Below the pieces are notes generated by a model, which did no database searches, had not been told where the DNA came from, and saw only the letters and a list, made by a program, of their open reading frames with translations. The translations under genes were made by a program, and so were the position numbers. 64,000 bases of DNA from Geminicoccaceae bacterium SCSIO 64248. Its GTDB lineage: Bacteria; Pseudomonadota; Alphaproteobacteria; Geminicoccales; Geminicoccaceae. The DNA lies in NCBI GenBank assembly GCA_029814805.1, contig CP122393.1, positions 4,388,501 to 4,452,500 of the forward strand, given 5' to 3'. Shown here piece after piece: positions 17,845-28,600 of the stretch (its first letter is position 1; each line of letters starts with the position of its first letter).

Positions 17845-17853
17845 CGCTGAGCC

Positions 17854-20800
17854 TCAGAGGCCCTGGAGCAGATCGTCGAGCTCATCCTGGTCGAAATCCA
17901 TATGCGGGAAGTCGGCGGGCACGTAGCCGTCCCCCTGTGTCGTCAGGCAATGATCGATCAGCGCGGCGAGATGGGCGGTGAACCCCTCAGCGAGTGCCTC
18001 GATGGTCTCGCGCCGGTGCAGGGCTCGGCCGTAGGTCCACTGGACATGGAGCCGCCCGCCGCCGACCAGGGCGTTCACGTCCAGGACGGTGTCGCGCGGG
18101 TTGTCGCCGGCATGGGCCGAGCTCGTCCGTTCGGGCGCGGCGCCGAACAGCGCGCCCCGACCGAACAGGTGGTCGGTCTGGCCGAGATAGTTGAAACGCA
18201 GCTGCGCCGGGCCGTCCGGGCGGGGCAGGTCCGCGCCCCGGAGGTAGCGGAGGACGCCGTAGCCGAGGCCGTCGTGCGGCACGCGGCGCAGAATGTCCTT
18301 GACCGCCAGCAGCGTCCTGCCGGCATCGGCCCCAGGCTCGGTTTCGAGCACGACGGGATAGAGCGCGGTCAGCCAGCCAACCGTGCGCGACAGGTCGATA
18401 TCCTCGAACAGGTCCGGCCGGCCGTGGCTCTCGAGCTCGATCCGCAGGCGCGGCTCGCGCGTCCAGTCCCGGACCGCCAGCAGCAAGGCCGCGAGCAGCA
18501 CGTCGTTGATCCGCACGGGGAAGCGCGCGGGCACGTCCTCGATCAGCTTGCGGGTCAGCTCGACATCGAGCGAGCGCTCGACTCGTGCGGCGTTGGCGGT
18601 GCGATTGTCGCCACCCGGTCCGTCCAGGGGCAAGGGCGGGATCGCCGCGCGGCAGGCCGCCGCCCAGTAGGGGATCTCCGCGTCGAACAGGGTCGCGCCG
18701 GCAAGCCGCTCGGCCCATTCGCCGCCGCCGTTGCTCCGGATGACGGGCGCCGGCTCGCCGGTCCGCTCCAGGGCGCGATAGTGCGCCTGGAGGTCGCCGA
18801 TCAGGACCGGCCAGGACAGGCCGTCCACCAGCAGGTGATGCGCGGCGATGGCGAGGCGCTGGCCGGCGTCGCCCAGGTCCAACCAGACGGCGCCCCAGAG
18901 CGGGCCCTCGGACAGATCGAAGCCGCCGTGCAGATCGGCCATGGCGCACTCGACCATGTTGTCCTGTTCACCGGCGGTCCCGTGCAGGCGGCGCAGAGAA
19001 GGCGCCTCCCCGACGGGGAGATAAAGCTGCTCCCATCCTTCCGGACCGCGCCGGAACCGGGCGCGCAGCGCGTCGTGCTGTGACGCCAGGGCGGCGATGG
19101 CCTCCTGTAGCCGGTCCGGATCGAGCGGCTCGGTCGGCTGCAGCACGAAGCCCTGGTTCCAATGCGATGGCTTGGGCAGGTCGCGCTCCAGGAACCAGCG
19201 CTGGATCGCCGTGAGCGGCGCCTGACCGTATGCAGGCCCTCGTGTCGCGGTTTGCGCCTCGCGGCCGGCGACGGCGCTGGCGAGCGCCGCCAATGTGGGG
19301 TGCAGGAAAAGATCGCGCGGCAGCAGCGGCAGACCCGTCTGGCGTGCCTGCGCCACCATCTGGATGGCCAGGATGGAATCGCCGCCGAGCGCGAAGAAAT
19401 TGTCGTCGCGGCCGATCGAATCACGCATCAGCACGGCGCTCCACAACCCGGCCAGGCGCTGCTCAAGGCCGGCCTTGGGGAGGGAGATCGCCTCGACCTG
19501 CTGGGCGGACACGACCGGATCGGGCAGGCGGCCGCGGTCGAGCTTGCCGTTGGGCAGGTGCGGCAGCGCATCCAGCACGACGAACAGGGTGGGCACGAGA
19601 TAGTCGGGCATCTCCGCGCGCAGGGCCTCGGCAAGCGCGTCCTCCCGTACGGGCCCGTCGCATTCGACCCAGGCGGTCAGCCGGGCGTTGCCCGAGGGAT
19701 CGCGCCACAGGTCGACCACGGCCGCTCGCACGCCCTCCTGGCGGAGCAACGCGCCCTCGACCTCGCCGGGCTCGACCCGGTAGCCCCGCACCTTGATCTG
19801 GAAGTCGTTGCGCCCGAGGCAATCGAGCGTTCCGTCCGCCAGCCAGCGTCCGCGGTCGCCGGTGCGATACATGACCGTATCGTCGTCCGACTGGGCGAAG
19901 GGATTGGGCACGAACCGCTCGGCGGTGAGGTCAGGGCGCTTCCAGTAGCCGCGTGCAACCCCGGCGCCGGCGAGGTAGAGCTCGCCCGGCATGCCGATCG
20001 GAACCTGCTGGAGGTCCTCGTCCAGGACATAGGCCTTGCTGTTGGCGATCGGGCCGCCGACCCCGAAGGGCTCGCCGGACGGCGGCGTCGGCGCGCCGGT
20101 GGAGAACGTCGTGTCCTCCGTCGGACCGTAGAGATTGTAGAGCACCTTGACCGTCTGGGCGGCGTGGACGCGCGCCGACAGGCTGGGCGACAGGGGCTCG
20201 CCGCACAGGGTCACCGTCGACGCGCGCGGCGGCAGGGGGCCGAGGCGCAACAGCTCGGCCATCGCGGTCGGCACGGTGTTGATCAGGGTCACCTCGTCCG
20301 CATAGGGCAGCCCATGCAGGTCGAACAGGTCGTCGGCGATCAGGAGGCGTCCGCCGCCCGCCAGCGTGGCGAAGATCTCGAAGATCGAAAGATCGAAGCA
20401 GATCGAGGTCGAGGCCAGCACACCCGACATCTGCTCGGGCGAGAACGTGTCCAGGCACCAGTTCACGAACGCGACGGCGTTGCCGTGCTCGAGCATCACG
20501 CCTTTCGGTCGTCCGGTCGAACCCGAGGTGTACATGATGTAGGCGAGGTCGGAGCCGTCCGGCCCGTGCGTCGAGACAATCGGCCGGACGCCGTCGCCCG
20601 CCTCGTCGGGCCGGTCCCAGAACCCGGTGGGATCGAAGCTCGGGACGTCCGTGCGCGCGTTCGCGTCTCCTTGCGTGAGCAGCAAGGCGAGGCCCGCATC
20701 CTCGATGATGAACGCGATCCGCTCGGCCGGGTAGAGCGGGTCGAGAGGCACGTAGGCCGCGCCGGTCTTGAGCACGGCCAGGATGGCGCAGATGAGATCG

Positions 20801-23800
20801 GTGTCGCGCCGCATGCGGATGCCGACACGCCGTCCGCGGCCGACGCCCATCGCCCGCAGCCGCGCCGCCAGCCGATCGGCCTTCTGGTTCAGGATGCGAT
20901 AGCTGAGGCTTCCCCTCCGGTCCGTCACGGCGATCGCTTCGGGCACGATCGCTGCCCGCGCCTCGATCTGCTGGTGCAGGCAGGCGGGCTGTTCCGGATA
21001 GGCCTTGCCGGTCGCGTTCCAGGCGCGGATCTCGCGTTCCTGGGAGTCCGGCAGGATCGCCAGGCCGGCGATGCGGCGGCCCGGCTCCCCGGCGAGCGCG
21101 CCGAGCAGGCTCGTGAACGTCTCGGCCAGACGTTCGATCGTCTCGCGCCGGAACAGGTCGGTGCGGTACTCGAACTTGCAGCTCAGGCCGTCCTCGCCGT
21201 CGTGGACCAGCAGGCTGAGGTCGACCTTGGCCGTGCGGTCGGGCAGCGTGAGCGGTTCCCAGTCGAGGCCGGCCGGACGGGAGACGGCGCGAGGCTCCTG
21301 CGCCTGCCAGATGCACATCGCCTGGAAGAGCGGGTTGTGGCCCCAGTTGCGGGGCAGGGCGAGGGCGTCCACGACCTGTTCGAACGGCGCGTCCTGGTGG
21401 GCGAACGCCTCCAGGATCGTGTCGCGGGTGCGCTCCAGCAGGCGCGCGAAGGTGTCGTCGGGGAAGCGCCGCAAGCGGAACGCCAGCGTGTTGGTGAACA
21501 GGCCGACGACGTCCTCGAGACCGGCGTGCGGACGCTGGGCGACCGGCGATCCGATCACGATGTCATCCGTCCCGCTGAAGCGGGCCAGCAGATCGGCGAA
21601 GGCCGCCATCACGACCATGAAGGGCGTCGCGCCGGAGGCGCCTCCGACCGTCCGCAGCGCGGCGGCCTGGTCCGGCGCGATGACGAAGCGCACGCTGTCG
21701 CCGTCGAAGCCCTGGTTGGCGGGGCGGGGGAAGTCGGTCAGCAGATCGAGCAGCGGCGGCGCTCCGGCCAGGCGGTGGCGCCAGTAGTCGATCTGCGCTT
21801 CGGTGTCCTGGAGCCGTTGCCATGCGGCGAAATCGGCATATTGGGTCGGCAGAGGCCGCAGCGAGGACGGCTGCTCCTCCTGGAGATCCCGGTAGATCCG
21901 CGCGAAGTCCCGGATCAGGATGGTGACCGAGAGCGCGTCCGCGACGATGTGGTGCATCACGAGCAGAAGGACATGCTCGTCCGGGCCCGTGGCGAACAGC
22001 CGAAGCCGGAAGAGCGGCGCCTCGGCCAGGTCGAACGGGCGCTGGCTCTCCGTCCGGACCGCAGCTTCGATCGCGTCGGGGGCGAGCGTCTCGACCGGCA
22101 GCCGGATCGTCACGTCAGGCAGGATTTCCGCCATCGGCCGTCCGTCGGCGACCGCGATGCGGCTGCGCAGCGCCTCCTGCCGGTCGCACAGAAGCTCGAA
22201 CGCCCGGGCGAGCAGGGCGGGATCGGGCGTGCCCGTCAGACGGATCGCGCCCGGCATGTTGTAGAACGGGCTGTCCGGCTCGAGCTGGGCCAGCGTCCAG
22301 AGCCGCTGCTGGGCGAACGAAAGCGGCAGCAGGCCGCCGCGCGGCAGTGCCGGGATCTCGGCCACGCCGTCGCGGCGAGGCGCGGCCTCGTCGCAGGTCG
22401 CGTCGATTGCGGCGGCAAAGTCCGTCAGCCTCGGCCGCTCGAAGAGAAGGCGCAGCGGGATCGTCGTCTCGAAGATCGGGCGCAGGCGTGCGATCATCCG
22501 CGCCGCGAGCAGGGAGTGGCCGCCCCGCTCGAAGAAATGATCCTCGCGCCCGATCCTGGGCAGGTTCAGGATCTCGGCCCACAGCTCGGCGATCAGCGCC
22601 TCGGTCGACGTCGCCGGCGCGGTGTACGTGTCGACGATCGCCGCCCGGCGCTCGGGTCGCGGCAGGCGCTTGCGGTCGACCTTTCCGTTCGCGTTCAGCG
22701 GCAACGCGTCGAGCTGCACGAAGGCGGTCGGGATCATGTAGGCCGGAAGGCGCTCCGCCAGCGCGCTTCGCAGCCGGCGCTCCAGGCCCGGACCGGCCGG
22801 CGGCTCGGCGCGGACATAGGCGACGATCTCGCCGTCCTCGCCCGCCTCACGCCAGAACGTGGCGACCGCCTGGCCGACCTCGGGCTGGGCGTTGAGCGTC
22901 GCCTCGATCTCGGCGAGCTCGATGCGAAAGCCTCTGAGCTTGATCTGCGTGTCCAGCCGGCCGAGGCAGATCACGCTGCCGTCGTCCCGTCGCCGCGCGG
23001 CGTCGCCCGTTCGGTAGAGCCGGGGCGAGTGCGAGTCGGGATCGGCGGCGTGGAAGGGATTGGCGACGAAGCTTGCCGCCGTCAGGTCGTCGCGGCCGAG
23101 ATAGCCGGGACTGAGTCCGGCGCCGCCGATATAGAGCTCGCCGGCGACACCCGCCGGCACCGGCCGCATGTGACGGTCCAGCACGTGCAGCTGTGTGTTG
23201 GCGATGGGGCCGCCGATCGGAAGCGCCGCCTCGTCCAGCCCGTCATGGCCGATGCGCGCGCAGGCGGACCAGATCGTCGTCTCGGTCGGGCCGTAGAGGT
23301 TCCAAAGCTCGCCGTCGCCATCCAACAGCCGCCGGGCCAGCGCCGGATCGAGCGATTCGCCGCCGCAAAGGATGCGAAACCCGGCGGGCGCGCGCCACCC
23401 GGCGTCGAGGAGCAGACGCCAGGTCGCGGGCGTCGCCTGCATGAGCGTCGCCTCGGTCCCGGCGAGGAGATCGGCGAGCGCCGCGCCGTCGTGCACGGTC
23501 TCGGCTTCGGCGATCACGAGCCGCCCGCCCTGGATCAGGGGCAGGAGCAGCTCCAGCGTCGCGATGTCGAAGGCGGGCGTGGTCACGGAGACGAACGTGT
23601 CGCCGGCCGTCATGCCCGGCCGCCGGCTCATGCTCGTCAGCAGGTTGACGAGGCTGTCCATCCGGATCGGCACGCCCTTGGGACGACCGGTCGTGCCGGA
23701 CGTGTAGATGACGTAGGCGAGATCATCGCCGCGAACGGTCCGCGCCGGCCGGCACTCCGGTTCGGCCGCGATGGCCGTCGCCTCGGTCACGAGGTCGAGG

Positions 23801-25626
23801 ACCGGGCACGGGCAGGCGTCGATCAGGAGGCCCGGACACGTGACCGCGGCGTCGGCGGCCAGCACCAGGCAAGCGCCGGAGTCCTCGAGCGCGTAGCGCA
23901 GCCGATCCGTCGGATGGCCGGGATCGAGCGGAACATAGGCCGCGCCCAGCTTCAATATGGCCAGAAGCGCGACCGGCAGCCGTTCCGAGCGTGGCAGGCA
24001 GACGGCCACGCGCGGCGGCGCGCCTCCGGCGGCGGGTGGCGGAAGATGGCGGGCGAGATAGGCGGCGAGCCGGTCGGCCGCCGCGTCGAGCTCCTCATAG
24101 GTCAAGGCGCGCTTGCCGCAGCGCACCGCGATGGTCCCGCCGCGTTCCGCCGCCCGCGTCTCGATCAGCGTCGCAACGTCGGTATCGGGCATCGCAGCCG
24201 AGGTGCGGGCAAGGGCCGCCAGCGCCTCATGCTCCTCGCGACTCATCAGGTCGACGTCGCCGAGCGGCTGTGCCGGATCGGCGATCACGGCCGTGATCAG
24301 CATCGCGAAATGCCCGGCGAGCCGCGCGATCGTGGCCGGGCGGAACAGGTCCGCGTTGTACTCGAACACGCCGCTCAGGCGCTCGCCCTCATACATGTCG
24401 AGGCCGAGATCGAAGCGCGCCGAGCGGCTGTCGAACGCGACCGTGGACACGTCCAGCCCCGCGATCGCCAGATTCTGCCGCTCGGTGTTGTGCAGGACGA
24501 ACATCGCCTGGAACAGGGGGCTGTGGCTGAGGCTCCGATCGACGCCCAGCGTGTCCACCACCTGCTCGAAGGGGACGTCCTGGTGGGAGAACGCTTCGAG
24601 CACCGTCTGCCGCGTTCGGTTCAGCAGCGTCTCGAAGCTGTCGCCGTCCTCGAGGCGTCCGCGCAGGACGAGCGTGTTGACGAACAGGCCGATCAGGTCG
24701 CGCAGTTCGGCGCGGTCGCGATTCGACGCCGTGGTGCCGATGCAGACATCGTCGGTCTCCGCGTAGCGTGCGAGCAAGGCCTGGTAGGCGGCAAGCAGCA
24801 CCATGAAGGGTGTCGCGCCGTGCGTCCGCGCCAGGCGCAGGACCCCGGCCGAGACGTCGGGATCCAGCCGGAAGCCGAACCGGTCACCCCGACCGCTCGG
24901 CATCGGTGGGCGGGGGAAGTCGGTCGGCAGCGCGAGAAGGCCCGGCGCGTCGGCGAGCCGGCCGCGCCAGAAGTCGAGCTGCCCCTCCATCTCGTCCGCG
25001 CGCCCACGCTGCCAGACGGCATAGTCGGCGTATTGGATCGGCAGGGGCGCCAGCCCCTCGGCACGGGGATCGCCGGGCGTCGCGTAGAGCGCGGCCACCT
25101 CCCGGATGAGGATCTGCAGCGACCAGTAGTCGGCGACGATGTGATGGACCACCAGCGCCAGGACGTGGTCGTCGGGCGCGAGCGCGAACAGGCGGCAGCG
25201 CAGCAGCGGGCCGTGCGCGAGGTCGAACGGCTCGCGCACGAGCGCTTGCAGGCGTCCTTCCAGCGCCTCCATGCCTCCGGCCAGGCTTTCGGGCGCGAGG
25301 TCGAGCGTCGCGGGCGGATCGATCGTCTGGATCGGCGCGCCCTCGTGCTCGACGATGCGGGTGCGCAGGCTTTCATGGCGTGCGGCGACGATGTCGAGGC
25401 AGCGGCCGAGGCGGGAAGGATCGAGCGGTCCGCGCAGCCGCACCGCCGCCGGAATCGTGTAGACCGCCGTGCCTGATTGCAGCCGGTCGATGAACCACAG
25501 ACGTTCCTGCGTGAAGCTGAGCGGGAAGGTGCGCGGCGCCGTGGTCCCGCGCTTCTTCTCGTCCAGGAGCCGCGCGAGCAGGGCGCGCTTTTCCTCCGCC
25601 GTCAGCGTCGACAGGTCCGCCGTCAT
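17854..25626 (-). CDS. NRPS, two modules: C-A(Gly)-T-C-A-T-E
   Basis: 2590 residues. C1 (about 30-470) has HHIVADYWS. A1 has FDIATLE, LMQATPATW, ILCGGESL and NLYGPTETTIW, giving D-I-L-Q-L-G-L-I-W(K), the classical glycine code. T1 shows FFERGGHSLLAAR. C2 (about 1085-1520) has HHIVADALS. A2 has FDLSIFE, LINTVPTAM, TLCGEPL and NLYGPTEDTTF, giving D-L-F-N-T-C-L-T-F(K), close to codes assigned to Ala, but uncertain. T2 has FFALGGDSILAIQ, the GGDS form that typically precedes epimerases. The C-terminal E domain (about 2135-2560) keeps AHHLLVDGLSW and FNYLGQ and looks active, so the second residue should be D. The ATG at 25626 overlaps the upstream stop (ATGA). Confidence 0.9.
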   Translation of the reverse strand: MTADLSTLTAEEKRALLARLLDEKKRGTTAPRTFPLSFTQERLWFIDRLQSGTAVYTIPAAVRLRGPLDPSRLGRCLDIVAARHESLRTRIVEHEGAPIQTIDPPATLDLAPESLAGGMEALEGRLQALVREPFDLAHGPLLRCRLFALAPDDHVLALVVHHIVADYWSLQILIREVAALYATPGDPRAEGLAPLPIQYADYAVWQRGRADEMEGQLDFWRGRLADAPGLLALPTDFPRPPMPSGRGDRFGFRLDPDVSAGVLRLARTHGATPFMVLLAAYQALLARYAETDDVCIGTTASNRDRAELRDLIGLFVNTLVLRGRLEDGDSFETLLNRTRQTVLEAFSHQDVPFEQVVDTLGVDRSLSHSPLFQAMFVLHNTERQNLAIAGLDVSTVAFDSRSARFDLGLDMYEGERLSGVFEYNADLFRPATIARLAGHFAMLITAVIADPAQPLGDVDLMSREEHEALAALARTSAAMPDTDVATLIETRAAERGGTIAVRCGKRALTYEELDAAADRLAAYLARHLPPPAAGGAPPRVAVCLPRSERLPVALLAILKLGAAYVPLDPGHPTDRLRYALEDSGACLVLAADAAVTCPGLLIDACPCPVLDLVTEATAIAAEPECRPARTVRGDDLAYVIYTSGTTGRPKGVPIRMDSLVNLLTSMSRRPGMTAGDTFVSVTTPAFDIATLELLLPLIQGGRLVIAEAETVHDGAALADLLAGTEATLMQATPATWRLLLDAGWRAPAGFRILCGGESLDPALARRLLDGDGELWNLYGPTETTIWSACARIGHDGLDEAALPIGGPIANTQLHVLDRHMRPVPAGVAGELYIGGAGLSPGYLGRDDLTAASFVANPFHAADPDSHSPRLYRTGDAARRRDDGSVICLGRLDTQIKLRGFRIELAEIEATLNAQPEVGQAVATFWREAGEDGEIVAYVRAEPPAGPGLERRLRSALAERLPAYMIPTAFVQLDALPLNANGKVDRKRLPRPERRAAIVDTYTAPATSTEALIAELWAEILNLPRIGREDHFFERGGHSLLAARMIARLRPIFETTIPLRLLFERPRLTDFAAAIDATCDEAAPRRDGVAEIPALPRGGLLPLSFAQQRLWTLAQLEPDSPFYNMPGAIRLTGTPDPALLARAFELLCDRQEALRSRIAVADGRPMAEILPDVTIRLPVETLAPDAIEAAVRTESQRPFDLAEAPLFRLRLFATGPDEHVLLLVMHHIVADALSVTILIRDFARIYRDLQEEQPSSLRPLPTQYADFAAWQRLQDTEAQIDYWRHRLAGAPPLLDLLTDFPRPANQGFDGDSVRFVIAPDQAAALRTVGGASGATPFMVVMAAFADLLARFSGTDDIVIGSPVAQRPHAGLEDVVGLFTNTLAFRLRRFPDDTFARLLERTRDTILEAFAHQDAPFEQVVDALALPRNWGHNPLFQAMCIWQAQEPRAVSRPAGLDWEPLTLPDRTAKVDLSLLVHDGEDGLSCKFEYRTDLFRRETIERLAETFTSLLGALAGEPGRRIAGLAILPDSQEREIRAWNATGKAYPEQPACLHQQIEARAAIVPEAIAVTDRRGSLSYRILNQKADRLAARLRAMGVGRGRRVGIRMRRDTDLICAILAVLKTGAAYVPLDPLYPAERIAFIIEDAGLALLLTQGDANARTDVPSFDPTGFWDRPDEAGDGVRPIVSTHGPDGSDLAYIMYTSGSTGRPKGVMLEHGNAVAFVNWCLDTFSPEQMSGVLASTSICFDLSIFEIFATLAGGGRLLIADDLFDLHGLPYADEVTLINTVPTAMAELLRLGPLPPRASTVTLCGEPLSPSLSARVHAAQTVKVLYNLYGPTEDTTFSTGAPTPPSGEPFGVGGPIANSKAYVLDEDLQQVPIGMPGELYLAGAGVARGYWKRPDLTAERFVPNPFAQSDDDTVMYRTGDRGRWLADGTLDCLGRNDFQIKVRGYRVEPGEVEGALLRQEGVRAAVVDLWRDPSGNARLTAWVECDGPVREDALAEALRAEMPDYLVPTLFVVLDALPHLPNGKLDRGRLPDPVVSAQQVEAISLPKAGLEQRLAGLWSAVLMRDSIGRDDNFFALGGDSILAIQMVAQARQTGLPLLPRDLFLHPTLAALASAVAGREAQTATRGPAYGQAPLTAIQRWFLERDLPKPSHWNQGFVLQPTEPLDPDRLQEAIAALASQHDALRARFRRGPEGWEQLYLPVGEAPSLRRLHGTAGEQDNMVECAMADLHGGFDLSEGPLWGAVWLDLGDAGQRLAIAAHHLLVDGLSWPVLIGDLQAHYRALERTGEPAPVIRSNGGGEWAERLAGATLFDAEIPYWAAACRAAIPPLPLDGPGGDNRTANAARVERSLDVELTRKLIEDVPARFPVRINDVLLAALLLAVRDWTREPRLRIELESHGRPDLFEDIDLSRTVGWLTALYPVVLETEPGADAGRTLLAVKDILRRVPHDGLGYGVLRYLRGADLPRPDGPAQLRFNYLGQTDHLFGRGALFGAAPERTSSAHAGDNPRDTVLDVNALVGGGRLHVQWTYGRALHRRETIEALAEGFTAHLAALIDHCLTTQGDGYVPADFPHMDFDQDELDDLLQGL

Positions 25627-28600
25627 CGCGTCGTCTCCTGCCGTTCGGCCAGCAGCGCCGCGAGCATGGCGTCGACGTCGTTGTCGGGAAGGTCCGCCGT
25701 GTCGGGCGCACGGTTCAGCGCCGGGATCGCGGCGGGTTCGGTGCGGGCGCCCGCCGCCCGTGTCACCAGCGCCGCCTGGGCGCGAGGGGTGAGCGCGCCG
25801 AAGAGCTGGCCGATCGACAGCTCGACTTCGAACGTCTGCTGCAATCGGGTGAGCAGCTTCATCGCGATCAGCGAATCGCCGCCCGCCTCGAAGAAATGGT
25901 CTTCGACGCCGAGCTCGGGATCGTTCAGCAACTCGCGCCACAGCGCCGTCACCCGCTCCTCGGCCGGGGTCGCGGGCGCCGCCGACTGCCGCCGCCGCAT
26001 GCCGGGCGGCGGCAGCGCCTTGCGGTCGACCTTGCCGTTCTCGGTCAGCGGCAGGCTCTCCATCAGCACGACGTCGCGAGGCGTCATGTAGGCCGGCAGC
26101 CGCTCCGCGAGGAACGCGGCCAGCCGTTCGCCCAGGCCCTCGCGCGCCGAGGGGCGCGTTGCCTGCCACGTCGCGCTCCAGGCCGGATCGATCGTGCCGC
26201 CGCACAGGGCATGCAGCGGCCAGTGATCGTCCTCGAGACCGAGCGCCCGGCCAAGGGCGCCGGCGTCGATGCCGCCGAGCGGGCAGAGGCCGAGATTGGC
26301 GGACGGCGCGCGGGTCATCAGGTGCTGGCCGATATAGCCCGCCTCGAGGAGGCAGAAGTCGCGTGCCCGTTCGCCGTAGATGCTCTGCATCGCGCCGCTT
26401 GCCGCCACCAGGAAGAGGCAGAACGCGCCCTCGCGGGCGAGCGCGGCGTTGTCGCCGAGGATCGCATCGACCGTCGCGTCGTCGGCGGGCGCGATCGCGG
26501 TCAGGTCGTGGCGCGCCGGGTGGTGGTAGTACCAGCCGCCGGGCAGGTCGGACACCAGGCCGTCCCGGACCAGGACATAGGTCTGGACGGGATAGAGGCT
26601 GCCGGCCGAGGGATAGCCGTATTTGGGAAGCGGCGCCTCGGCGACGGGCGCGGAACGCAGGGCGGCCAGAAGCCCGGCCAGGTCCTGAAGCGGCGTGGGG
26701 GTGTCCAGGAAACGCCGGTGGCTCTGCCGGGCGAACAGGTCGGACGCGTCGATCGCCGGCGCCGGAAGGGCCAGCCGCGTCTCGTCCGGCCGCTCCGGCC
26801 GCAGTCCCGCCTGCTGGGCCTTCAGGTCGAAGCGGGCCTGCTGGCCGGCATCGGAAAGGCACGGTACGACATAGGCGGCTAGCGCCGGCGGTGTGCCTAC
26901 CGCCGTCGCCACCGTCTCGCCGACGAGCGGATGCTGCGACAGGACGGCCTCGATTTCGCCCAGCTCGATCCGGAAGCCGTTGATCTTGACCTGGAAATCC
27001 TCGCGGCCGAGGAATTCGAGCGTGCCGTCCGCGCGGTAGCGGCCGAGATCGCCGGTGTCGTAGAGATGCAAGGCGCCGGCGGCCGCGTCGTCCCGGCCGG
27101 CGAACGGATCGGCGATGAACTTCTCCGCCGTCAGCGACGGCTGGCGCCAATAGCCGCGCGCGACGCCGACGCCGCCGATGAACAGGCGGCCCGTGACGTG
27201 GGGCGGGCAGGGGCGCAGGGCGTCGTCCAGGACGTACCAGCGCTGGTTGGCGAGCGGGCGGCCGTAGGGGATGCTCGTCCAACCGGGATCGACCGCGCCG
27301 ATCGGGTAGACGATCGACCAGATCGACGCCTCGGTCGCGCCGCCGAGGCTGACGATCTCGGCACGCGGCAGGCACGCGCGCAAGGCGTCGGGCAACGCGA
27401 GCGGGATCCAGTCGCCGCTCATCATGACGAGGCGCAGGGGCGGAAGGTCGTCGGCGCCGTCCATCTCCGCGGCGAGAAGCTGTGCCAGGGCCGGGACCGA
27501 ATTCCAGACGGTCACGCTGTGGCGGACCAGCAAGTCGCGCCACCTCGCGGTGTTCCGAGTCTCGCCCGGGTCGGGCACGACCACGGCCGCGCCCACGGCG
27601 AGCGGGCCGAACACGTCATAGACCGAGAGATCGAAGCTCAGCGAGGACAGCGCGAACACCCGGTCGTCCGGGCCGACCGCGAACCGCCTGTTGATGTCGA
27701 GCACGGTGTTCATCGCGCCGCGATGATCGATCATCACGCCCTTGGGCCGACCGGTCGAACCGGAGGTGAAGATCACATAGGCGAGATCGGTCGCTTTCGT
27801 GGCCGCGGGCTTCGGCAGCGGCCCGGACGTCGCCGGGACGGGCACCATGCGCAGATGCGCGGGCCAGTCGCCGCCCGTGCCGACAGCCAGGCGCGCGCCG
27901 GTGTCGCCGATCAGCTCGAAGCGCCGCTCGCGCGGCAGGGCGGGATCGATCGGCACATAGGCCGCTCCGGCCGCCAGCACGCCCAGGCAGGCGATCACCT
28001 GCAAGGGGCCCTTGTCCTGCGTCACCGCCACGAGTTCGTTCGGTGCCGTTCCCGCTTCCTGCAGCGCGGCGGCGAGCGCAAGGGCGCGACCGGCGACCTC
28101 GCCATAGGTCCAGCTCACGCCGTCGCCCAGGACCGCCACGCGGCCTGGCTGCCGGCTCGCCTGATCGAAGAACGCCTCGTGCAACAGCCGATCGGCGCCC
28201 GCCAGCGGGATCACGGCGGCCTGGTTGAGCTGGTCGAACGGTGCGCCGTCGGTCAGGACCGGCATCGCCCGCCATGCGGAACCGTCGCGCGCGAGGCTTT
28301 GCAGGAAGCCCTCATAGGCCGCGAACATCGAATCCAGCACGCCGTTGGCAAACAACTCGTCGATCGTGTCCCAATTGAACACGAAGGCGTCGCCGACCTC
28401 GCCGACCTGATGGTCGAGATAGACCTGCGGCGTCTGGCTGACGCCATGCGCGAGCGTGGCGTCCAGCCTGCGCGGACGGTCGCCGACGGCGTCCTGGTTC
28501 AGGGTGCTCGTGAACACGACCGGCATGAGCGCGGCGGAGGCGCCGCCCTGGCGGCGGCTCAGTTCGCGCAGGACACGCACGCCGCTCACCGCGCGGTGGT

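Noticed and set aside
19162-25476. A 2104-codon open frame on the plus strand, antisense to an NRPS gene
   Set aside because: It is the mirror of a real high-GC gene (third-position GC creates long antisense frames). Its translation is Arg/Gly/Ala/Asp-rich and repetitive without any domain, while the opposite strand encodes recognisable C-A-T-C-A-T-E domains.
25627-27543. Upstream extension of the two-module NRPS gene by 639 codons
   Set aside because: This part is out of frame with the upstream NRPS and has no NRPS motifs. The in-frame ATG at 25626 overlaps the previous stop (ATGA), as do other starts in the operon, and begins a normal condensation-domain N-terminus.
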